A DNA stretch of 17,375 bases from Methanobacteriota archaeon. GTDB lineage: Archaea > Thermoplasmatota > Poseidoniia > Poseidoniales > Thalassarchaeaceae. The position numbers and the translations under genes are program-made. This document shows, in pieces, positions 1-5,298 of this stretch (its first letter is position 1; every line of letters starts with the position of its first letter). The notes under the pieces were generated by a model. It had not been told where the DNA came from. It searched no databases and saw nothing but the letters and a program-made list of their open reading frames with translations. The stretch spans positions 5,946 to 23,320 of the forward strand of contig NYYK01000089.1 in NCBI GenBank assembly GCA_002685895.1, read 5' to 3'.

Positions 1-780
1 TAATGGGATTCCAACAGGTGCCGGCCCACCTGTTCTTTTGATTCCGAAATAATCGAATGCTGCTCCAGTATTCTTGTTGATGTTTGTATTCTTCTCAATT
101 ATGGTGGGGTCAAACCTACTCGAGTGGCAGATGCAGAAGAGTTTATTTCCTCCTGAATCAAGTCCTCCAGGCAACCAGTTGTCCGCTGTGAAGTCATTAG
201 CCACTAATTGCCAACCAGGGATGCAACATAAGTGAGGGCAACGAGACATGATGATGATGATATTATCATGAATCTTAAGAACTGACCATTTACTTTCTTC
301 TTCTATTTCACCACCAAATCCTATGATGGCCCCAGTCTGGTCGACACCATCCATAAATTGGAAGCGCGCATTTCCACTAGAGGGTGGTGAGTTTTTGTTC
401 TCTTCGTGGGGAACATAAACCACAGTAACGGGCATCCCTCCCCAGACTCCTTGAGCTCCGGACATCCCTGTTGCACTTTTAGCGGCATCACTTTCAAAAT
501 CTGATTTCTTCATCGCCTCAAGATGTTTTGACCCATACCATACATTGTTTTCTTGTCCTTTAGGAACCCAGTAACTGATTGCATTACTGCCTCCGTCCCC
601 ATCAGTTGTGCCCATTAGCAATGAAGCAAACCCAATTGAGCCAAAACTTGCCATTGTAATTAGGCCTGCCGCGGTATTAAATGAATAACGCATGAAGCGA
701 CGCCTATCAAGACTGTAATTGGCTTCTGGAGGGGCTTCACCAATGTTTGGCGAAGGGCGGAGTCTGAACTCTCTAGCCAT
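1..780 (-). CDS. Rieske [2Fe-2S] iron-sulfur protein, Tat-targeted (3' end missing)
   Basis: The reading frame is open for 260 codons and leaves the window at the left edge, so the C-terminus is missing. Both Rieske boxes are visible: CPHLCC (C181, H183, C186) and CICHSS (C216, C218, H219, S221). By family knowledge C181, H183, C216 and H219 bind the cluster and C186-C218 form a disulfide. Residues 26-32 (RRRFMRY) followed by a hydrophobic stretch at about 33-57 look like a Tat signal that stays as a membrane anchor. The final GGPAPVG stretch is typical near the end of the Rieske fold. The protein should pass electrons from quinol via a cytochrome b partner, on the outer face of the membrane. 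An AGGT site inside the end of the upstream gene supports the ATG, only 2 bases after that gene's stop. An extra cysteine (C185) sits inside box I. No cytochrome b gene is in the window; it may lie just to the left. Confidence 0.93.
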   Translation of the reverse strand, partial: MAREFRLRPSPNIGEAPPEANYSLDRRRFMRYSFNTAAGLITMASFGSIGFASLLMGTTDGDGGSNAISYWVPKGQENNVWYGSKHLEAMKKSDFESDAAKSATGMSGAQGVWGGMPVTVVYVPHEENKNSPPSSGNARFQFMDGVDQTGAIIGFGGEIEEESKWSVLKIHDNIIIIMSRCPHLCCIPGWQLVANDFTADNWLPGGLDSGGNKLFCICHSSRFDPTIIEKNTNINKNTGAAFDYFGIKRTGGPAPVGIPL

Positions 781-782
781 TT

Positions 783-1232
783 TCATACCTCGTATTTATG
801 CCAACCATCAGGATCGTTGGGTGGTGCATATTTGCCTCTTCTATGCTTGACTATTACTATATCTGGAACAACCCATTTGAGATAGACGATGCCCATGATG
901 ATGAGAGTCACCATTACCATGCCAACATGATATGAAAGTTGCTGTTGATCCCATCCATTGAAAAGCCCATAACACATAGAGCCAGCCCAATATAGTGTCC
1001 AACCAAGTCCCCAAAGGAAGGTGAGGACGACCAGTGCTGAGGTGCCGCTTGGGGCTAGACTTGCTCTAACCACAGTCCCAGGCTCTACCTTGTTGAATAC
1101 GCCATGATCTATTGCCGATTCGTAAGTTTCCTCGTCCAATTCGACCCCTTCAAGTGCAGTCCGTGCATCTTCTACAGTTACTTCGCCGCTTGCGACTTGA
1201 CGTAGCATCTTTGTGACAACGTCTTGCTTCAT
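783..1232 (-). CDS. Small two-helix membrane protein of unknown function in the Rieske cluster
   Basis: This protein has 149 residues and I do not recognise a named family. The first 50 residues are soluble and acidic, with a short helical motif (residues 8-28, MLRQVASGEVTVEDA core) resembling the G-x-[IV]-T-x-E-x-A pattern of SHOCT-like or DUF2089-like helices; that resemblance is weak. Two hydrophobic segments follow at about 65-91 and 103-123, then a basic, cytoplasm-like tail with a KHRRGK patch. A strong GAGGTGA site lies at 1239-1245, 6 bases before the ATG. The stop is 2 bases upstream of the Rieske ATG, so the two are almost certainly co-translated. From position alone, it may be an accessory or assembly subunit of the Rieske-containing complex. 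Confidence 0.8.
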   Translation of the reverse strand: MKQDVVTKMLRQVASGEVTVEDARTALEGVELDEETYESAIDHGVFNKVEPGTVVRASLAPSGTSALVVLTFLWGLGWTLYWAGSMCYGLFNGWDQQQLSYHVGMVMVTLIIMGIVYLKWVVPDIVIVKHRRGKYAPPNDPDGWHKYEV

Positions 1233-1238
1233 CTATTA

Positions 1239-1245
1239 TCACCTC
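1239..1245 (-). promoter_or_regulatory. Ribosome binding site of the 149-residue membrane protein
   Basis: On the minus strand this reads GAGGTGA, a near-perfect complement of the archaeal 16S rRNA 3' end, 6 bases upstream of the ATG. It fixes the start of this gene and shows that the organism uses Shine-Dalgarno leaders. Confidence 0.7.
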
Positions 1246-1302
1246 GCTGTTCAATATAGGTGTCGAGTGCCTTCATCCAGCAGGCAAGTTTCTTTTTTGC
1301 AC

Positions 1303-2130
1303 TCAAACTTGGTCACCTCTGCGTAGATGTTTGATTCTTAGGCGGAGAAGGTTGCTTCTACCGCTGTAATGGCGACTGAATCCATAGCGCAAGAAGAAGC
1401 CGCAGAATATGATGACTGAGATAACTGCCCCAAACCCAAGTAGACCAAGCCAGTGGGCTCGGAATGGGGCACCCATGCTGTGTAGATCTATGTGGCCACT
1501 TTCTGCTGCAGGTGCCTGAATGTTCCCATCCCCTGCGAAAATCATTCTGGTTCCGCCATCATCAGTACCTTCAGTCAGACTGAATGAGAGTCGGTTGTAG
1601 GCATCTGGTGCCATTGCTGCTAAATTCCCATCAACTGCATTTCCTGCAATCCAGAAAGTCACATCACCGGAACCGGTTGCAGGTGCTGTCCAAGTGACTT
1701 GCCAAGTGCGGTCAGGGGTTTGTGCTCCATCAGATGTGTGAGTCATGGTTTGTTCAGAGCCATCATCGTGAACTAGGTCCTCAAATCCGGCACTGGGAGT
1801 TAGGATACCAGATGACACCTTCATTGAGAATCCGCCTGTATTGGAGTGTCCTCCGGCTATTTCCGGGCCGCCGAGTAACTGGATAGTTAGAGTGTAGGCA
1901 GTTCCTTCAGCCCACGCGTAGGGTACTCCATCAACAATCAGGGTGACAGTATCAGATGGCGCGATTTCAAAATTTGTATGGCAGGTGCAACCATTCTTGG
2001 CAACATCAGTATCCCCTTCTGCGACATCACCTGTGATGCCGTCAGATTCGGCTATAGTGCCACTGGCAAAAAGGAGCGCTGAAAGCAGAAGAATTAGCAC
2101 CATTTTGAGGTCGTTGATTTTACCACCCAT
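1303..2130 (-). CDS. Secreted, C-terminally anchored Reeler/choice-of-anchor-V-like protein with a CxCH motif
   Basis: The 275-residue product begins with a Sec-type signal (hydrophobic residues 8-24, ending near GTIAES). A NGCTCH motif follows (C48, C50, H51), then a beta-rich domain at about 55-200 with features typical of Reeler-like/choice-of-anchor-V proteins: a GGFSM segment, the stretch WQVTWTAP, and a FWIAGNAVDGN segment. A single helix at about 227-248 is followed by an arginine-rich tail, so the domain should face outward with the tail inside. A GAGGG site lies about 5 bases upstream of the chosen ATG. It sits 70 bases upstream of the 149-residue gene in the same direction, and probably shares the operon with the Rieske gene. 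Many relatives carry a CxxCH haem-type motif; here the spacing is CxCH, so covalent haem attachment is doubtful. The function is not known. Confidence 0.8.
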   Translation of the reverse strand: MGGKINDLKMVLILLLSALLFASGTIAESDGITGDVAEGDTDVAKNGCTCHTNFEIAPSDTVTLIVDGVPYAWAEGTAYTLTIQLLGGPEIAGGHSNTGGFSMKVSSGILTPSAGFEDLVHDDGSEQTMTHTSDGAQTPDRTWQVTWTAPATGSGDVTFWIAGNAVDGNLAAMAPDAYNRLSFSLTEGTDDGGTRMIFAGDGNIQAPAAESGHIDLHSMGAPFRAHWLGLLGFGAVISVIIFCGFFLRYGFSRHYSGRSNLLRLRIKHLRRGDQV

Positions 2131-2160
2131 GCTACCCTCAACCTAATACAAATCGCCGGA

Positions 2161-2170
2161 ATTGTATAGG
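2161..2170 (-). promoter_or_regulatory. Possible TATA-like element for the Rieske-cluster operon
   Basis: On the minus strand the segment reads CCTATACAAT, about 31-40 bases upstream of the ATG at 2130. An archaeal TATA box at this distance would give a very short leader that just includes the GAGGG site. The match is loose and nothing else supports it. Confidence 0.25.
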
Positions 2171-2319
2171 TCTAATAATCGTTTGCTGATGGCTCCATGC
2201 TGGTGTGGTCGCAGTAGTGCGTTTTTACCCCTGTCAAAACATTCCTCTACTATTATCTCTAAGACGGTTCAGAGAAGAGATGAAGTGTTCGAACCGCGCC
2301 CCCTGTTTGAGGTGGAGTA

Positions 2320-2625
2320 ATGGTGGACCGCGGCTGGGCGAATATTTACAGTTTGACGGATGACCAAATACAGAAACTCGATGAAGCTGAGAGGCAAATG
2401 GAAATGCACGATTTATCAGGTGCGGAGGAGGTGCTTCTAGCCATGCTTGAAGAGGATTCTGAATGCATACCTGTTTTGAGCAATCTCGGTAATCTCTATG
2501 GTAAGTACTTATCAGAATTTGAAAGGGCTGTTGAATACTATTCAAAAGTACTCGAACTTGAACCTGACAATGCTTGGGCTAGGGATGAAAGACGCCGATA
2601 CCAAAGATATTCCTCGTATGATTAA
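2320..2625 (+). CDS. Small TPR-repeat protein
   Basis: The 101-residue soluble protein is acidic in its N-terminal half and contains about two tetratricopeptide repeats, residues 18-47 and 50-83. The second is clear, with the pattern NLGNLYGKY-x-FERAVEYYSKVLELEPDN. A basic tail (RRRYQRY) follows. TPRs mediate protein-protein contacts; no enzymatic domain is present. The ATG is preceded by an excellent site, GAGGTGGAG at 2309-2317. It lies 62 bases upstream of the FtsZ-like gene on the same strand, but a TATA-like box in that gap leaves it unclear whether they share a transcript. A role as adaptor to the FtsZ-like protein is only a guess from position. Confidence 0.82.
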   Translation: MVDRGWANIYSLTDDQIQKLDEAERQMEMHDLSGAEEVLLAMLEEDSECIPVLSNLGNLYGKYLSEFERAVEYYSKVLELEPDNAWARDERRRYQRYSSYD

Positions 2626-2633
2626 TTGGTTAA

Positions 2634-2645
2634 TTTTAGATTTAA
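2634..2645 (+). promoter_or_regulatory. TATA-like box before the FtsZ-like gene
   Basis: The A/T-rich run TTTTAGATTTAA resembles an archaeal TATA box. It would place transcription start near 2665-2672, leaving a leader of about 15-20 bases before the GTG at 2688. A purine-rich BRE is not evident. Confidence 0.35.
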
Positions 2646-2687
2646 TTACCCAAAGTATCAACCGCTGTGTGTGGGGGGGGTGGAATT

Positions 2688-3590
2688 GTGCACGATGGGA
2701 GCCTCCTAATTGCCGGTGTCGGCGGTCTCGGTTCAATTTGGGCTAAGAGGGCACACGCACGCTGTAGTGAACAGTGCGACCTTCTACTCGTAGATGCCGA
2801 CGACTCTTCATTTGTGGATTCCCGACATGCTCACTGCTTACCGTTGGGAGAGGCGTCTGATGCAGGCTGTGCAGCACTTCCAGAATTAGCGTCATCTCAT
2901 TTTCTTAAGGCGACGGCAATCATGGAGAAAATTCTTGAGCCAGTAGAATTGATGATTTTACTCACCTCCCTTGGAGGAGGGGTCGGTTCTGGAGCGGCAC
3001 CAGCATTGGCCGCACAAGCACGTCGAAAAGGTGCCCTTGTTATCACGATAGCAGGGATGCCTTTCGAAGATCACCCCACCCGTCGTGAGATTGCTTTACC
3101 GGCCTACAACCGTTTACGGGATTCATCTGATATCTGTGCTCAACTCTCTCTTGACCGTTTAGCATGGCAGGCTAGAAGCAGGGGAGTTGATTGGAGAAAC
3201 CATCCGTCTTGGGTAGAAGAATTGGTTCAAGGATTGGTACTCACTCTCGGACAAGTGGGAATTATCAATCTTGACTTGATGGATCTCCGTTCGATAGTAT
3301 CTAGAAAAGGTGCGGCAACCATGGTCGTAGCCGAAGGTGATGCAAATGATCCGGAAGCACTTTTCTTGAAGGCACTTTCAGCTCCACTAGCTTCTTTGGA
3401 TGTTATTGGGGCCAGTGGTTGTCTGTTGCAATTAGAGGGGGGTAGGCATATGACAATCTATCAGATGGAGCAGGTTGCGGAATCTTTCACCCGCGGATTA
3501 AGTGAGGATGCACAGGTGATACTAGGGGCCCGTCATTCTGATGACTTAGATGGAAAAATGAGAGTAGTTGCCGTAGTAAGTGGCCTCTAA
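2688..3590 (+). CDS. Divergent short FtsZ/tubulin-superfamily GTPase
   Basis: The 300-residue product has the FtsZ layout: a Rossmann-like start (IAGVGGLGS, residues 8-16), the tubulin signature loop as GGGVGSG (96-102), a long central helix, the T7 catalytic loop NLDLMD (194-199, fitting NxDxxD), and a C-terminal domain ending in a MRVVAVVSG strand. It should bind GTP and may polymerise. Canonical FtsZ is about 350-400 residues; this one lacks the N-terminal extension and the C-terminal tail that recruits partners. The usual Thr of GGGTGSG is Val. I chose GTG 2688 because a GGGTGGA site precedes it and the first strand starts right away; an in-frame GTG at 2667 would add seven residues (mostly Gly) encoded by an eight-G run. 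It ends directly against the convergent membrane protein gene. It is clearly FtsZ family, but I cannot place it in FtsZ1, FtsZ2 or CetZ. Confidence 0.85.
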   Translation: MHDGSLLIAGVGGLGSIWAKRAHARCSEQCDLLLVDADDSSFVDSRHAHCLPLGEASDAGCAALPELASSHFLKATAIMEKILEPVELMILLTSLGGGVGSGAAPALAAQARRKGALVITIAGMPFEDHPTRREIALPAYNRLRDSSDICAQLSLDRLAWQARSRGVDWRNHPSWVEELVQGLVLTLGQVGIINLDLMDLRSIVSRKGAATMVVAEGDANDPEALFLKALSAPLASLDVIGASGCLLQLEGGRHMTIYQMEQVAESFTRGLSEDAQVILGARHSDDLDGKMRVVAVVSGL

Positions 3591-4895
3591 CTAATCTAAT
3601 AATTCGATTTCTTCATCTAAATCGATGTCATCTAAATCGATGTCATCTTTTACTTCAACTTCTTCAACTTCATCTTCAGCGATTTGTTGCTCGCTAGTTT
3701 CTTCCAATGGCGTCACTTCTTCAGTCGTTGTAATTTCCAATTTTGGCGTATGCAGAACTTTTTCATCCTCTGTAGGGATAATGATGTTTTTAGCATGCTT
3801 CTTCAATACAAATGGGTGTACAACTAGTATGGTGATTGCTGTTACAATGTGACCAATCGCCATTGTTTTTGCAAGGTTGCCATCTCCTGATAAACTGGTA
3901 ATCATGGCTATACTACCAGCGTATCCAAAGCCAAATGCCAAACCCCAGAAAAGAGCATTATTGGAGGTGAAAAGTTTGCCGCCCCGGCTAACGTTTCGGC
4001 TTGCAAGTGACCAAATAGCCAGTAAAACGGTAATAACCATCAAGATCAATTCTTCAATTATCATAGCGAATGGAGAAGGCTCATCAATCAATCTGCGCCA
4101 CGCACTAGCAATATGCCAAGTCACGAAAATTTGAGAGAGTACACTCCATCTTGTTGCAAATCGTGCACCCCCTCTAGTTGATACAACATCAGCGAGAGTA
4201 TCCTTAATCCAGAAAATCAATCCAATTTGGATGCCAATGGAGAGAGCAATGAATCCTATCCATTTTAGGTTTTCACTTAATTCTCCTTCAAAGCCCGAAC
4301 TAAATCCAAAGCCAATCAATATGGCTACAGCGGTGACAGCAAATAATTGCCAGAACACAATTCCATTAATGCCTCCACTTCTAGCATCTGTATCCATAGT
4401 TTTTTTTCCAGCTAACCATGAGGCTGTTCCACTTCTAAATGAGGTGCCTTGACCAATGGACCAAAGCAAGAAAAGTGAGGCGAGTCCAAGGGGTAACCAA
4501 TGGTTCCAATTGTCATCGCTATTGGTCAATTGGAAAAATCCGAAGGCAATAATAGAACTCATAATTAGAGGTACAATCCATGCGCGAAGTGACCGAAGTA
4601 TCAAAGATTTCAACCAGGACTCTGATGCGAGGCCATCGACCCTTACAAGACGATAGATGAAATCCCATCTTGTAGATGCCGCTGTAGCAGCATAACCAAT
4701 GGATAGGGAGAGAAAGCCAATTGCAGAATATGTCGCACTAGTATCGCTGAATTGGGCAAATGAGTACAGAATTGTTGAGAGAATTAGTAGCAAAATAACG
4801 TGGGGTAGCGTTTTCAGATCCACTAGTGTGGCCATCAATTCACCCAATCCGAAGGGGGGACCTTCCACTATTTCTTCATCAGCAATGCCGTCCAT
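3591..4895 (-). CDS. Multi-pass membrane protein with acidic repetitive C-terminal tail
   Basis: The 434-residue product has about nine or ten hydrophobic segments spread over roughly residues 30-365, followed by a long cytosol-type tail rich in Glu and Asp that ends in DDIDLDDIDLDEE. I recognise no transporter signature. Charged loops between helices (for example a TRWDFIYRLVRVDG segment and a WRRLIDEPSPF segment) could be functional. I chose ATG 4895 because GGTGAGG precedes it by 8 bases; a GTG at 4931 in the same frame would add 12 polar residues (MNEVNSGGEDSA) but has a weaker site. It abuts the FtsZ-like gene tail to tail and is divergent from the Pop5 gene. Confidence 0.78.
   Translation of the reverse strand: MDGIADEEIVEGPPFGLGELMATLVDLKTLPHVILLLILSTILYSFAQFSDTSATYSAIGFLSLSIGYAATAASTRWDFIYRLVRVDGLASESWLKSLILRSLRAWIVPLIMSSIIAFGFFQLTNSDDNWNHWLPLGLASLFLLWSIGQGTSFRSGTASWLAGKKTMDTDARSGGINGIVFWQLFAVTAVAILIGFGFSSGFEGELSENLKWIGFIALSIGIQIGLIFWIKDTLADVVSTRGGARFATRWSVLSQIFVTWHIASAWRRLIDEPSPFAMIIEELILMVITVLLAIWSLASRNVSRGGKLFTSNNALFWGLAFGFGYAGSIAMITSLSGDGNLAKTMAIGHIVTAITILVVHPFVLKKHAKNIIIPTEDEKVLHTPKLEITTTEEVTPLEETSEQQIAEDEVEEVEVKDDIDLDDIDLDEEIELLD
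3614..3648. repeat. 15-base tandem repeat, about 2.3 copies
   Basis: The unit catctaaatcgatgt occurs at 3614-3628 and 3629-3643, and a partial third copy begins at 3644. It lies in the coding tail of the membrane protein and encodes the DIDLD repeat. Since 15 is a multiple of 3, copy-number change would lengthen or shorten the acidic tail without a frameshift. Confidence 0.85.
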
Positions 4896-4937
4896 AGCGC
4901 TATCCTCACCCCCACTATTCACTTCGTTCACACGACT

Positions 4938-4978
4938 CCCAAGCGTCCACTCCTGTTAAGGCCGATGCACCCAAGCGT
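4938..4978. repeat. Pair of 9-base direct repeats in a divergent intergenic region
   Basis: CCCAAGCGT occurs at 4938-4946 and again at 4970-4978, with copy starts 32 bases apart, between the start of the membrane protein gene and the start of the Pop5 gene. They could be a regulator site serving both directions, but a nine-base repeat may be chance. Confidence 0.4.
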
Positions 4979-4983
4979 GTAAT

Positions 4984-5289
4984 GTGACGAAGTTACGCAA
5001 GGCTGCTCGAGGAAAGCGTCGGTGGGTTGGATTGAACGTAGTTGAATCTATTCAGAGTCGCGAAGAATTGGAAGCAATTATCTCTGATATAGCATGTCTG
5101 AGTGATAATTACCGCCTCTATGATTTCCATCAAGGGAAGGCGATTATTCGTCTTCCTCTAGAAGTCTACAATAGTGCTCGCCTGATACTTCAAGAAGGGA
5201 TTCAAGGGATTGAATCGGTCACAAGTTCTGGTAAAATCAAGTTGGTCAGAGAACGCATGGGGATTGAAGTTAAGCGGCGTAAACGGTAG
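4984..5289 (+). CDS. rnp2: Ribonuclease P protein component 2 (Pop5/Rpp14 family)
   Basis: The 101-residue basic protein matches the archaeal Pop5 pattern: a basic N-terminus leading into strand RRWVGLNVV (12-20), helix EELEAIISDI, a strand with KAIIRLPLEV, helix ARLILQEGI, and the family's ending around TSSGKIKLVRE. By family knowledge it binds the catalytic domain of RNase P RNA with Rpp30 and helps mature tRNA 5' ends. The length fits the family (about 100-130). The start is GTG at 4984; no good Shine-Dalgarno is visible and the gap from the divergent gene is short, so the transcript may be leaderless. It ends 9 bases from the convergent glt-like operon. The sequence is divergent, so the call rests on pattern and length together. 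Confidence 0.78.
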   Translation: MTKLRKAARGKRRWVGLNVVESIQSREELEAIISDIACLSDNYRLYDFHQGKAIIRLPLEVYNSARLILQEGIQGIESVTSSGKIKLVRERMGIEVKRRKR

Positions 5290-5298
5290 TTATGGCTT

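Noticed and set aside
2234..2545. A 103-codon open frame on the minus strand
   Set aside because: It overlaps the TPR gene, which has a strong ribosome site and recognisable repeats.
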